Source of the DNA: Hippopus hippopus | Taxonomy: Eukaryota > Mollusca > Bivalvia > Cardiida > Cardiidae | Length of the DNA stretch: 64,000 nt | NCBI GenBank assembly: GCA_946811185.2 | Contig: OX328110.1 | Span: 13,806,516 to 13,870,515, forward strand | Direction: 5' to 3' | Shown here: positions 39,301 through 41,980 of the stretch, one piece after another | How positions within the stretch are numbered: position 1 is the stretch's first letter | How the letters are laid out: each line of letters begins with the position of its first letter | The notes under the pieces: model-generated | The model's input: the letters and a program-made list of their open reading frames with translations, nothing else | Told to the model about the DNA's origin: nothing | Database searches by the model: none | Translations under genes and position numbers: made by a program

Positions 39301-41583
39301 TGGCTCAAGTGAGAGACTTTGTCTTTTAACCCTTTCCCAAACGACAAATTTTGGACCTTCCAAAATGAAAGCATCTGCAGATGACAACTTTGTAGTTGGT
39401 ATTTTAAAAAAAAATCTAAAATTCTCTGATAGGGTATAAAATATTGCGGGAAAAGGAGAAATTGTTGGAAATAAGTAACTTTCCCTTTCCTCACAATGTT
39501 TTATAAAATATTTCTTTCTCAAGGTTGTTAAAACTTGGGATTGTGTAGTAAAAGGTTAAAGGGAAGAAAATATCAAAGGAAAAGGAAAAAATGATAGATA
39601 CCAGTAATTTTTCCTTTTCCAACAATGTTTTCAAATGCCTTGTCACTTAGTGTTGCTTTTAAAACTCTTTACCAAACGACAGCATTTTAGACTGGTTCTG
39701 ATTTAGAAGATTTACAGATGACAAATCAAATACTGTATAACTAAAAAGCTGAGAGTTCTCACGGGAAGTGTAGAAAACATTGTGGGAAAAGGAGAAAATG
39801 CTGGTTACCAGCATTTTCTCCTTTTCCCACAATGTTTTCAAAAGCCTTCTTCCTTCGGGTCATTGTGTTGTAAAGGGTTGATTAAATTCTGGATTGTGTG
39901 GTCAAGGGTCAAATTTCTATACAAGATATTGTCAACTTGGCTGATGGCTATTTTATTTTGCAGTTTAACACTGAGTACCGCAACAGGGAACGAATCAACC
40001 CTCCCTATGTTGGTTGTCAGGTTTTGGAATTCTTGTAAGTAAAATGTTTTATCACATAAGGCCTCCTCCAGCAGTGAATTGCCAACATGCAGGACTTGAG
40101 AACAGGGGGTTTTGGGTTCTATGCCTGCCTTGGCTAATTGTTTCCGAGGATTGATGATAGTCATTGTGCAGGATTCAGTCCTCTCTCACGGCTGACCATT
40201 GTCTCAACGATGGTTATGTGGGAAAGCAGCCAGTGGCTTGGAAAAAAAATTGTGCGCAGTACTGGTAAAAGAGACTACAGGAAAGCATGGATAGGTGCAC
40301 TGGTCGCCATCATATAACTGAAATAATGTTGAAAACGGCTTTAAACACTATACAATCAATCAATCAACCAGCACTGAATTAAACCAATGACTTATATTTG
40401 ATTATACATTAGTATATTATCGGTTTTTTGGCCCCTGTTCTGGTTAATTTGTAGTTATGAGCATGAAGCTGGCAAAACCAACCACAGCATGTGCTGTGAT
40501 TTGTATTACTTGGCCATTTCGTGGGGAAATGACGTCATTGTTGATAAGACTTATACACCGGAAAGGTTTTATGATTTTCATGTTTAATAACAACAGGAAA
40601 TGCATAGAAAGCTATTCAATATCAACAAAATTGTAGAAATTTTTCAATTTACTCCCTCTGTATACTTTTGCTCTCACTTGTAATGTAAATTTCACAGAGC
40701 TATCTTCTACAACTGTAAACATGGACCTGTGAATGGTATATAGGCTGAAGATTATGATGCAAGATACTTGTTTCTCTGGCATTCATTTTATATGATGAAT
40801 AAAATGTCATATTTGTGTGAATGTATTATCATTTTTTATCAAACTCTTTGACTAAAATGTAATGTTAACTAATTGGTTACTGGATGACAAAATCTTGCAC
40901 AAGTCCAAATTCAAAGCATTTGCAGACAAGAATGAAATGTTGCTCAAATAATGGAATTAGTCTTGATTGGGATAAAAAAAAACAATGTGGAAATGGTTCC
41001 TAGAATTTCCCCTTATTTGTAGGGTTTTCCATAGCCTTGTCCCTCAGGGATGTGCTTTCAGTTTGGACATGTCTACAGTTTTTGTCATATTCTCAAGAGT
41101 GAATGAAGTATATATTCTCACTCAAGTGAATGGGACCTTTCTATCTACATGTATATCAAGACTGTTTTTTTTTTTTAACATCTCTTAAATATTGGGTAAT
41201 ATAGGACAATAATTAGATTGCATGTTCTGTGCAGTCTTAATCCAAACTATCTGCAAGACTATAGAATGCTCAGATTTTATTTTTGTATCTTTTACAGTGA
41301 AGACATCCAAACAAACAGACATTTTGTATTGTTTGACCTCATATTTAATGGAGCCATCGGAAATGTGACGGCATTGGCAGATACGCTGATTGATATCACA
41401 CGTGAGTTAGCTGTACTGGTGGAGTTTGGCGATGCCCTGGGCATAACAATGGGTCCGTTGTTTGCAGCGGATGAATACTTGAGCCAGAGAAATACCAACC
41501 CACAACTTATTTCAGGCCCAACGACCCCATCAAACACCCAGTCCAACACATCCCCGACTACCACACCACCAATTGGGAAATAA
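195..41583 (+). CDS. EGF and SEA-like multi-module extracellular protein gene (3' part, 19 exons)
   Basis: Gene-level entry. Exons: 195-308, 752-865, 1449-1562, 4299-4412, 5813-5928, 6552-6610, 9193-9300, 10980-11151, 14513-14583, 15134-15220, 19038-19230, 21948-22006, 27247-27446, 28837-28946, 31291-31367, 35427-35665, 38083-38192, 39964-40034, 41298-41583. Every junction has AG/GT borders and matching phase, and the 2414 nt join into one open frame of 804 residues plus stop. The order is four EGF domains, then five repeats of a SEA-like module, then a Thr/Ser/Pro-rich tail. EGF plus SEA architectures are known from secreted or membrane glycoproteins such as mucins. No transmembrane helix or GPI signal is visible at the C-terminus, so I infer a secreted protein or matrix component. 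The N-terminus and signal peptide are outside the window. The SEA assignment rests on motif order and spacing, not on a profile search. Confidence 0.85.
752..865 (+). CDS. Exon: EGF domain 2 (non-calcium type)
   Basis: 114 nt, phase 1-1. Six Cys are present (KQEC, DPC, GVC, YEC, RC, NC). It starts DKQEC rather than D-x-D/N-E-C, and position 3 of the hydroxylation motif is Glu ([12 protein letters not shown]), so it should not bind calcium in the usual way. The acceptor was chosen at TATAG|AT because the nearer CAG at 757-759 would put a TGA in frame. Confidence 0.85.
1449..1562 (+). CDS. Exon: calcium-binding EGF domain 3
   Basis: 114 nt, phase 1-1. Begins [10 protein letters not shown] and carries [12 protein letters not shown], both matching calcium-binding EGF. 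Ends NWTGRNCDQ, which also holds an N-W-T glycosylation sequon. Acceptor AACACTAG, donor G|GTATTC. Confidence 0.92.
1650..2600. repeat. Degenerate tandem repeat, about 60-bp unit with about 167-bp higher order
   Basis: The phrase TTGGCTACCAGAGTTCATTG recurs in diverged form about every 60 bp (for example near 1916, 1976, 2092, 2153, 2213, 2289, 2352, 2468, 2536). A longer unit that includes GAGGCACATTAGTATATTT occurs at 1819 and 1986, 167 bp apart. It lies in the intron between EGF exons 3 and 4. No coding potential seen. Confidence 0.6.
3520..3741 (+). mobile_element. Family A MITE, complete copy
   Basis: Bounded by TTAA on both sides, termini AACCCTTTACCA and TGGTAAAGAGTT. Centre is a hairpin on ATGCTGGTTACCAGCAT (about 3650). 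The family consensus is about 220 bp: one half reads ACAAAATTTTAGAC then GCAGACAACAAATT, the other GGGTCGTTAAAA then TTGTGTGGTAAAG. TTAA ends with CCCTTT/AAAGGG termini suggest mobilisation by a piggyBac-type transposase (inference). Confidence 0.75.
3738..3960 (-). mobile_element. Family A MITE, shares a TTAA with the previous copy
   Basis: Opposite orientation to its left neighbour and begins in the same TTAA (3738-3741). Central palindrome at about 3820; right end is degenerate (GGTAAAGGGTCAAC). Confidence 0.7.
4299..4412 (+). CDS. Exon: calcium-binding EGF domain 4
   Basis: 114 nt, phase 1-1. Starts [10 protein letters not shown] and carries [12 protein letters not shown], a full calcium-binding and hydroxylation consensus. 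Acceptor TTTAATTTCAG, donor G|GTAGGG. Last EGF before the SEA-like region. Confidence 0.93.
4448..4676 (-). mobile_element. Family A MITE
   Basis: Termini CTCCTTACCACACAATCC and GATGAAAGGTTAA, with a long near-perfect hairpin centred near 4542 in which the two arms pair over about 33 nt. Confidence 0.7.
4680..4860 (-). mobile_element. SINE fragment (body region only)
   Basis: Contains GTACCAGTACTTCTTTTCGTA, GGAATGAATCCTGTTGCA and related blocks seen in the tRNA-derived SINE at 16782-17107, in the same orientation. The tRNA-like head is missing. Confidence 0.5.
5130..5336 (+). mobile_element. Family A MITE with degenerate right end
   Basis: Starts AACTTTTTACCAAACAACA; central hairpin with CTGGTCACCAG near 5268. 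Its right end runs into a family B copy. Confidence 0.6.
5330..5530 (-). mobile_element. Family B MITE
   Basis: Contains the family B hairpin GATCAAGATCAGACTGCA / GCAGTCTGATCTTGGATC (about 5380-5425), GGATAAGG-like termini and the block TTTTTACTATCAGTTT. Reverse orientation, edges eroded. Confidence 0.6.
5565..5795 (-). mobile_element. Family A MITE next to exon 5
   Basis: Starts GACTCTTTACCACGCAGTCC, ends TGGTAATGAGTTCAAC, about 18 bp before the splice acceptor of the exon at 5813. The central palindrome (about 5618-5686) has one mismatch over 33-nt arms. Confidence 0.75.
5813..5928 (+). CDS. Exon: SEA-like module 1, part a
   Basis: 116 nt, phase 1 to 0. Contains [17 protein letters not shown] followed by GFCED. 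This resembles the first strand and helix of SEA domains (pattern xLTxEL.D..S..F). The FC near the exon end recurs in modules 2, 3 and 5. Confidence 0.8.
6552..6610 (+). CDS. Exon: SEA-like module 1, part b
   Basis: 59 nt, phase 0 to 2. Reads [12 protein letters not shown] near its end, matching the GCQVLEF and EGCIISGY positions of the other b exons. Frame is set by phase continuity on both sides. A weak exon on its own. Confidence 0.7.
7016..7207 (+). mobile_element. Family B MITE, TTAA-bounded
   Basis: Starts TTAACCCTTATCCTGCT and ends CTAAGCGTTAA. The central hairpin (about 7105-7170) is AGATCAGATTGCAGATTCTG paired with CAGTCTGATCTTGATCTACA. Confidence 0.75.
7647..8115. repeat. Direct duplication flanking a truncated palindromic MITE
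   Basis: The stretch GTGCATATTTCTTCTTTAAT followed by TAC and TGTGCATAGCA occurs at about 7650-7682 and again at about 8081-8113. Between the copies is a fragment of family C (GTCCAAGGACCATAC at about 7716). No gene seen. Confidence 0.45.
8619..8848 (+). mobile_element. Family A MITE, diverged
   Basis: Recognised by CTTTACTAGACAGCAAACC, GCATTTACAGACAACACATT and the central ATGCTAGTTAACAGCAT. Right end GTGGTGAAGG is degenerate. Confidence 0.55.
9193..9300 (+). CDS. Exon: SEA-like module 1, part c
   Basis: 108 nt, phase 2 to 2. Contains [14 protein letters not shown], then NETVRGLLF. The alternating hydrophobic strand followed by a helix fits the second half of a SEA fold. Acceptor TTATTTCAG, donor AG|GTAAGT. 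Confidence 0.85.
9513..9784. mobile_element. Palindromic element with two AGCCTGCGCA hairpins
   Basis: Outer arms ATATATGGCCTGCAACGCG and its imperfect complement; inside are two separate hairpins, each with AGCCTGCGC and GCGCAGGCT arms and flanked by AAAGTGTCGT and CGACACTTTACG. I recall this sequence class as abundant in dreissenid mussel DNA. No coding content. Confidence 0.7.
10000..10230 (+). repeat. Family F dispersed repeat
   Basis: Shares AACCCATACAAAACGG, TTTTTGACACAGTTATG and AGCAACTGCAG blocks with copies near 11205-11420, 11455-11640, 13680-13880, 32010-32290, 34655-34860, 37315-37610 and 38724-39110. Unit about 230-250 bp. Mechanism unknown; no terminal repeats found. Confidence 0.6.
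10980..11151 (+). CDS. Exon: SEA-like module 2, part a
   Basis: 172 nt, phase 2 to 0. Contains [17 protein letters not shown] then YESAFCTD, the best SEA-like start in the protein, with an N-F-T glycosylation sequon. It also carries about 28 residues linking from module 1 ([14 protein letters not shown]). Confidence 0.88.
11195..11660 (+). repeat. Family F repeat, two adjacent copies
   Basis: Two successive units, each with a CATCAAAATAT-TTTTGACA block (about 11370 and 11548) and AAAGGGGAACCCATACAACA or a close relative. Confidence 0.55.
11862..12145. mobile_element. Family C palindromic MITE
   Basis: Family C is about 270 bp: outer arms based on TATGAGCCATGCTCTG, then AAAAGGGGCTTAATGCAT, and an inner CAGCCTGCGCAG hairpin. 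This copy keeps CTCTGGTAAAAGGGGGCTTA and the CAGCCTGCG hairpin near 12050. Confidence 0.55.
12197..13118. repeat. Minisatellite, 158-bp unit, nearly six copies
   Basis: ATATATAGAC starts at 12341, 12499, 12657, 12815 and 12972, giving spacings of 158, 158, 158 and 157 bp. Other anchors are ATAACTAGACACAGAATTGA and GTCAAGGTCACAGTGACC. Divergence increases to the right. Lies in the intron between module 2 exons a and b. Confidence 0.85.
13660..13880 (+). repeat. Family F repeat
   Basis: Contains AACCATCAAAATATTTTTGA and AACCCATAAAACAGGGGCAG, then TGCATGCAGTGCTCTT. The right side joins a family A fragment (CCCACAATATTTTCTACACT). Confidence 0.55.
14014..14235 (-). mobile_element. Family A MITE
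   Basis: Starts CCTAACCCTCACCACACAT; central palindrome near 14104 with arms AGGAAAAAATGCTGG / CCAGCATTTTCTCC. The right end is degenerate. Confidence 0.65.
14513..14583 (+). CDS. Exon: SEA-like module 2, part b
   Basis: 71 nt, phase 0 to 2, the same length as the module 5 b exon. Contains [13 protein letters not shown], which aligns with YVGCQVLEF of module 5. Acceptor CTTTTTTTAG, donor GG|GTAAGT. Confidence 0.87.
15134..15220 (+). CDS. Exon: SEA-like module 2, part c
   Basis: 87 nt, phase 2 to 2. Contains [17 protein letters not shown] then FDAVIDR: a beta strand followed by a helix. No GS[IV]VV self-cleavage motif at the b/c junction. Confidence 0.87.
15301..16653. mobile_element. Truncated GGCCATGATGGCC element with a diverged tandem array
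   Basis: Begins GGCTCACCTGAACACAAAGT and ends in AGGGCCATGATGGCCCTCTT. Holds about nine units anchored on GGCCACATTTTCAGTCC and GTCAGAATGTTTGTCTTGAT, spaced about 124-149 bp. The units are homologous to the 145-bp array at 47760-50050. The left inverted repeat is missing. Family A sequence lies on both sides (15268-15300 and 16657-16764), so it is inserted in an older MITE. Confidence 0.75.
16782..17107 (-). mobile_element. tRNA-derived SINE with ATCA-type tail
   Basis: On the minus strand it starts CCGGTAGCTCAGTCGGTAG (A box) and has GGTTCGATCCC (B box; plus-strand 17042-17052), then a body with GATGATAGTCACTGCGACAG and a tail of repeated ATCA read as TGAT on the plus strand (16783-16800). 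It is tRNA-like but not a tRNA gene, because the 3' acceptor half is replaced by the SINE body. Confidence 0.85.
17160..17300 (+). repeat. Repeat end plus GTCCGTCTGT-rich simple sequence
   Basis: GGGCTGTCATGGCCCTCTTA at 17183-17202 resembles the end of the GGCCATGATGGCC elements. It is followed by CAGCAAAACGAATGTATAC and a run of CCGTCYGT units to about 17280. Confidence 0.5.
17434..17655 (-). mobile_element. Family A MITE
   Basis: Starts TTCACCCTTTACACACAATC; centre GTTGGTAACCAGCATT near 17517; ends GTGGTGAGGAGTTAA. Confidence 0.65.
18060..18530. repeat. Tandem repeat, about 160-bp unit, 2.5 copies, with CTGT microsatellite
   Basis: CGCTGGCAGATATTGAGCTG occurs at 18160, 18320 and 18481. 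The head contains GTCTGTCTGTCTGTCAG (about 18103-18120) after a TTTAGTCCCCAACTGGCGAA start. Confidence 0.75.
19038..19230 (+). CDS. Exon: SEA-like module 3, part a
   Basis: 193 nt, phase 2 to 0, the longest a exon. It has an N-terminal insert ([17 protein letters not shown]) and then [12 protein letters not shown], ending in the same FC position as modules 1, 2 and 5. The SEA resemblance here is weaker in the middle. Confidence 0.82.
19478..19706 (+). mobile_element. Family A MITE, TTAA-bounded
   Basis: TTAACTCTTTACCAAACAAC at the left and TTATAGAGTTAA at the right; central palindrome near 19617 with arms of about 30 nt. Confidence 0.75.
19783..20050. mobile_element. Family C palindromic MITE, complete
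   Basis: Ends TATGAGCCATGCTCTG and CAGAGCATGGCTCATA pair exactly. The inner hairpin CAGCCTGCGCAGTTGGCGCAG is imperfect. Other copies are at 25864-26133, 28987-29260 and 63359-63592. Confidence 0.75.
20189..21526 (-). mobile_element. mariner element, copy 1 (1338 bp)
   Basis: Inverted ends CGAGGGTTGTTCGATATG and CATATCGAACAGCCCTTG, about 33 bp with few mismatches, flanked by TA (20187-20188 and 21527-21528), the mariner target. Inserted antisense in an intron of the EGF/SEA gene and inside a family A MITE. Carries a dead transposase gene. Confidence 0.93.
20260..21334 (-). pseudogene. mariner transposase, inactivated (copy 1)
   Basis: Likely start [15 protein letters not shown] at 21334. The N-terminal helix-turn-helix region is followed by [16 protein letters not shown] and [10 protein letters not shown]; exactly 34 residues separate the last two catalytic Asp (DD34D). 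[10 protein letters not shown] and YSPDLAP are mariner signatures. Broken by TGA in SG*HVTV, TGA in RV*VQTAK, and a one-base insertion in the T-run near 20623-20629. Both TGA codons are CGA in copy 2. About 357 codons, close to usual mariner length. Confidence 0.92.
21948..22006 (+). CDS. Exon: SEA-like module 3, part b
   Basis: 59 nt, phase 0 to 2, same length as the module 1 b exon. Contains [11 protein letters not shown] with the conserved Cys. Acceptor TCCACAG, donor AG|GTAAGT. Confidence 0.83.
22147..22480. mobile_element. Family H repeat with internal hairpin
   Basis: Starts CAGTTGTTCCCATGCACTAG; ends with the hairpin GAAATTTATTTCATC / GATGAAATAAATTTC (about 22389-22448) and AAAAACAAATATCCTCTA. 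The second copy is at 29693-30079. Confidence 0.65.
22527..22759 (+). mobile_element. Family A MITE with a changed hairpin tip
   Basis: TTAA-bounded. The central tip reads ATTGCTCATTATGAGCAATT instead of the usual ATGCTGGTTACCAGCAT, but still pairs perfectly, which implies compensatory or templated change. Confidence 0.65.
22810..23017 (-). mobile_element. Family A MITE, left arm of the palindrome deleted
   Basis: Starts CAACCCTTTACCACACATTA; the left arm is reduced to GAAAACAATGATAACC, while the right arm CCAGCATTTTCTCCTTTTCC remains. Confidence 0.55.
24133..24231 (+). repeat. 33-bp tandem repeat, three copies
   Basis: GAGATATATAGGATCTGACA starts at 24133, 24166 and 24199. It lies at one end of an AT-rich foldback (24083-24360) whose other end carries CTCAAACGCCAACAAATG, the complement of the repeat; a related structure occurs at 59980-60130. 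Confidence 0.8.
24725..25706 (+). CDS. Possible nested two-exon gene, acidic 127-residue protein
   Basis: Exon 1 would supply only ATG GAG (24725-24730), followed by a strong donor GTAAGT; exon 2 is 25329-25706 after acceptor CTTCCTTCAG, phase 0. The product starts [20 protein letters not shown] and contains acidic runs ([32 protein letters not shown]) and a basic C-terminus (RELQRMCR). It sits in the 22007-27246 intron of the EGF/SEA gene. It cannot be an alternative exon of that gene, because the required phase gives an immediate TAG. No family recognised. It might be a small nuclear or regulatory protein, or a remnant of a larger gene or transposon. Confidence 0.5.
25864..26133. mobile_element. 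Family C palindromic MITE
   Basis: Contains CTCTGGCAAAAGGGGGTCAA at the left and CTTTTACCAGAGCG at the right, with TGCATTATACCAAGCG and a diverged CAGCCTACATACTCCGCTGG hairpin. Lies just downstream of the nested candidate gene. Confidence 0.6.
26490..26653. repeat. Long foldback with TTC loop
   Basis: Arms of about 78 nt run from GGAATATTATGTTGTAGTAA to its complement TTACTACAACATAATATTCC, meeting at GAGACCTTCGGTCTC (about 26566-26580). Pairing is imperfect in the middle. One arm is found again at 30176-30250. Confidence 0.75.
27247..27446 (+). CDS. Exon: SEA-like module 3, part c plus linker
   Basis: 200 nt, phase 2 to 1. Starts [19 protein letters not shown], the c-type strand, then about 40 residues of linker with the sequon NSTK. 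Acceptor TTACAG, donor G|GTAGGT. Confidence 0.88.
27505..27733 (-). mobile_element. Family A MITE just inside the intron
   Basis: Begins 58 bp after the donor of the preceding exon. TTAACCCTTTACCAGGCAAT start, central CTGGTGACCAG near 27593, end TTTGGTAAAGGGTTTA. Confidence 0.75.
27737..27948 (+). mobile_element. Family B MITE
   Basis: TTAATCCTTCTCCTGCTAAA to GCCTAAGGATTAA, with hairpin GGTCAGACTGCACGTTCTG / CTGTCTGATCTTGATCTAC. Follows the family A copy directly. Confidence 0.75.
28837..28946 (+). CDS. Exon: SEA-like module 4, part a
   Basis: 110 nt, phase 1 to 0, the same length and phase as the module 5 a exon. Contains [20 protein letters not shown] then SICDDG; the usual FC is IC here. 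Includes the N-L-T sequon. Confidence 0.85.
28987..29260. mobile_element. Family C palindromic MITE
   Basis: Ends ATGAACCATGCTCTGTGAAA and TTTGCCAGAGCATAGCTCAT; inner hairpin CAGCCTGCGCAG / GCACGCAGGCTAAC. Starts about 40 bp inside the intron. Confidence 0.7.
29290..29520 (+). mobile_element. Family A MITE, diverged
   Basis: ACATTTTACCAAAATACAAA start, GCATTTGCAGATGACAAATT, centre ATGCTGGTTATTGGCATT, end ATGCGGTAAAGGGTG. Confidence 0.55.
29693..30079. mobile_element. Family H repeat, second copy, inserted in family A
   Basis: Starts at CAGTTGTTCCCACACACTAG directly after the left half of a family A MITE (29560-29695), replacing its right arm. Holds AAAGATCGAAATTTATTTCA / GATGAAATAAATTTAGATCT arms around a CTCATGGCTGCACCACTCG loop. 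Confidence 0.65.
30847..31074 (+). mobile_element. Family A MITE, TTAA-bounded
   Basis: Long central palindrome near 30990. Shares its right TTAA (31071-31074) with the next copy, which extends to about 31260 and lacks its right end. Confidence 0.78.
31291..31367 (+). CDS. Exon: SEA-like module 4, part b
   Basis: 77 nt, phase 0 to 2. Contains [17 protein letters not shown], with the conserved Cys in the usual place. Acceptor TGTTTTTCAG, donor GA|GTAAGT. Confidence 0.86.
31625..31857 (+). mobile_element. Family A MITE in a chain
   Basis: ATCTTTACCAAACAACAAAA start; right TTAA at 31854-31857 shared with a further partial copy reaching about 32000. Confidence 0.65.
32008..32290 (+). repeat. 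Family F repeat
   Basis: Contains GGCTCACCTTTTTTTGAAGA, GTAACCATCGAAATATTTTT and GACACAGTTATGCCCCTTTT. Confidence 0.55.
32339..32576 (-). mobile_element. Family A MITE in a chain
   Basis: TTAAACCTTTAACCAAACAA start; right TTAA (32573-32576) begins the next copy in opposite orientation, which runs to about 32760 with a hairpin near 32710. Confidence 0.65.
32970..33202 (+). mobile_element. Family A MITE, TTAA-bounded
   Basis: TTAACTCTTTACCACATGAC to GTGGTAAAGGGTTAA; palindrome near 33112 with arms of about 30 nt. Confidence 0.75.
33218..34567. mobile_element. CAGGGGTG-ended DNA element, non-autonomous (1350 bp)
   Basis: Ends CAGGGGTGTGGAAATC and GATTTCCGCACCCCTG are inverted repeats with one mismatch over 16. 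AAATG flanks both sides (33213-33217 and 34568-34572), a possible 5-bp target duplication. Just inside the ends, CTACTTGTCCATGGACAAGTA and CTACTTGTCCGCGGACGAGT are related. No transposase recognised. CAGGGGTG ends suggest a hAT-type origin, but hAT elements usually make 8-bp duplications. Confidence 0.7.
34963..35182 (-). mobile_element. Family A MITE
   Basis: TTAACTCTTTACCACACAGT to TTTGGTAACGTCTTAA; palindrome near 35052. The right TTAA (35179-35182) is also the left end of a family B copy. Confidence 0.75.
35179..35390 (+). mobile_element. Family B MITE, TTAA-bounded
   Basis: TTAACCCTTATCCTGTTAAA to CAGCTTAAGAGTTAA; hairpin TCAGACTGCACATTCTG / TGCAGTCTGATTTTGATC. Ends 36 bp before the acceptor of the next exon. 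Confidence 0.78.
35427..35665 (+). CDS. Exon: SEA-like module 4, part c plus linker
   Basis: 239 nt, phase 2 to 1. Starts [20 protein letters not shown], a strand with an N-G-T sequon, then an amphipathic helix ([12 protein letters not shown]) and a basic/acidic linker ([12 protein letters not shown]). Donor T|GTATGT. Confidence 0.9.
35943..36150 (+). mobile_element. Family B MITE
   Basis: TTTTAACACTTAACTGCTAA start, ACTGATAGTAAAAAACC block, hairpin AGATCAGACTGCATGCC / GCAGTCTGATCTTGATCT. Confidence 0.65.
36990..37224 (+). mobile_element. tRNA-derived SINE, diverged
   Basis: Tail and body match the SINE at 16782-17107: CATACAGGACTTGCGACCAT, GACTGATGATAGTCATTGTA, TGAAATGTTGAAAATGGCAT. The A box is degraded (AGAAGCGCAGTCAGTAG). 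Confidence 0.65.
37315..37610 (+). repeat. Family F repeat
   Basis: Contains GGGCGGGTAACCATCAAAG, TTTTTGACACAATTATGG and TTGGCACCTGCATGCAGTGC. Confidence 0.55.
38083..38192 (+). CDS. Exon: SEA-like module 5, part a
   Basis: 110 nt, phase 1 to 0. Contains [18 protein letters not shown] then VSDEFCGH, closely matching modules 1 and 2. Two sequons (NFT, NSS). Acceptor TTATTTCAG, donor CAT|GTGAGT. Confidence 0.9.
38242..38469 (+). mobile_element. Family A MITE, TTAA-bounded
   Basis: TTAACTCTTTACTAAACGAC to TTTGGTAAAGGGTTAA, starting 50 bp after the exon; palindrome near 38378. Confidence 0.76.
38724..39110 (+). repeat. Family F repeat, tandem pair
   Basis: CAAGGTACTGTC-TAG-CC-TTGTGTCATTTGCATT occurs at about 38751 and 38883, 132 bp apart; the second unit continues to GTTATGCCACTTTTTCAGC. 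Confidence 0.55.
39155..39173. repeat. TA microsatellite
   Basis: Nineteen bases of alternating T and A. Confidence 0.95.
39326..39559 (+). mobile_element. Family A MITE, TTAA-bounded, eroded palindrome
   Basis: TTAACCCTTTCCCAAACGAC to TAGTAAAAGGTTAA; the centre reads GAAATTGTTGGAAATAAGTAAC, with pairing partly lost. Confidence 0.65.
39664..39882 (+). mobile_element. Family A MITE with a perfect 67-nt palindrome
   Basis: At 39773-39839 two 33-nt arms pair without mismatch around one central T (39806). Left end AAACTCTTTACCAAACGACA. Confidence 0.8.
39964..40034 (+). CDS. Exon: SEA-like module 5, part b
   Basis: 71 nt, phase 0 to 2. Contains [13 protein letters not shown], the clearest b-exon motif. 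Acceptor TTTTATTTTGCAG, donor TT|GTAAGT. Confidence 0.9.
40050..40840 (+). mobile_element. Family E repeat interrupted by a SINE
   Basis: Blocks TTATCACATAAGGCCTCCTC, GGTTTTTTGGCCCCTGTTCT, GATTTTCATGTTTAATAA and GATGCAAGATACTTGTTTCT recur in the same order at 59236-59760 and reversed at 60300-60700. The SINE at 40081-40367 splits it. Confidence 0.65.
40081..40367 (+). mobile_element. tRNA-derived SINE with target duplication
   Basis: Flanked by CCAGCAGTGAATT (40068-40080) and CCAGCACTGAATT (40368-40380), a 13-bp duplication with one mismatch. Contains GCAGGACTTGAGAACAGGGG, GATTGATGATAGTCATTGTG and a tail AATCAATCAATCAA. Confidence 0.85.
41298..41583 (+). CDS. Terminal exon: SEA-like module 5, part c, and Thr/Pro tail
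   Basis: 286 nt, starts phase 2. [19 protein letters not shown] is the c-type strand and helix; then [11 protein letters not shown], and a tail of about 30 residues rich in Thr, Pro, Ser and Asn ending TTTPPIGK and TAA. The tail could be O-glycosylated (inference). No hydrophobic anchor follows. Confidence 0.92.
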
Positions 41584-41584
41584 A
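41579..41584 (+). promoter_or_regulatory. AATAAA overlapping the stop codon
   Basis: The sequence GGGAAATAAATAATC contains the canonical polyadenylation hexamer across the TAA stop. Later hexamers are at 41877-41882, 41908-41913 and 41912-41917; which is used cannot be told from sequence. Confidence 0.4.
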
Positions 41585-41647
41585 TAATCATGACGACAAA
41601 GTGATTTGGCAGTTTACTATATCTCTCTTCCTTGGGCTGTTAAATGG

Positions 41648-41873
41648 TTAACTCTTTACAAAACAAAATTTTAGACTTAGTCCAATTTGAAAGCATTTGC
41701 AGACGACAATATAAATGTGACTCAGAAATTGAAATTTGTTTATCGTAGGGTAGAAAACATTCTTTGAAAAGGAGAAAATGCTGGTTTTCAGCGTTTTCTC
41801 TTTTCCCACAATATTTTCAAAAGCCATCTACCATAGGGTCGTTTAAGGTCGGCACTGTGTGGTAATGAGTTAA
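41648..41873 (+). mobile_element. Family A MITE between the stop codon and distal poly(A) signals
   Basis: TTAACTCTTTACAAAACAAA to GTGGTAATGAGTTAA. Central arms have mismatches (CTGGTTTTCAGC). It would lie in the 3' UTR if a distal AATAAA is used. Confidence 0.7.
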
Positions 41874-41980
41874 ACAAATAAACAAATAAGTTACATAATG
41901 ATGTATTAATAAATAAAGGAAAATGGTGAATGATACAATGAATAAGAATTCCTTAGGATATTAAAATACATGTATAACAT

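Noticed and set aside
41292..41591. 99-codon open frame on the minus strand
   Set aside because: Exact shadow of the last exon of the EGF/SEA gene.
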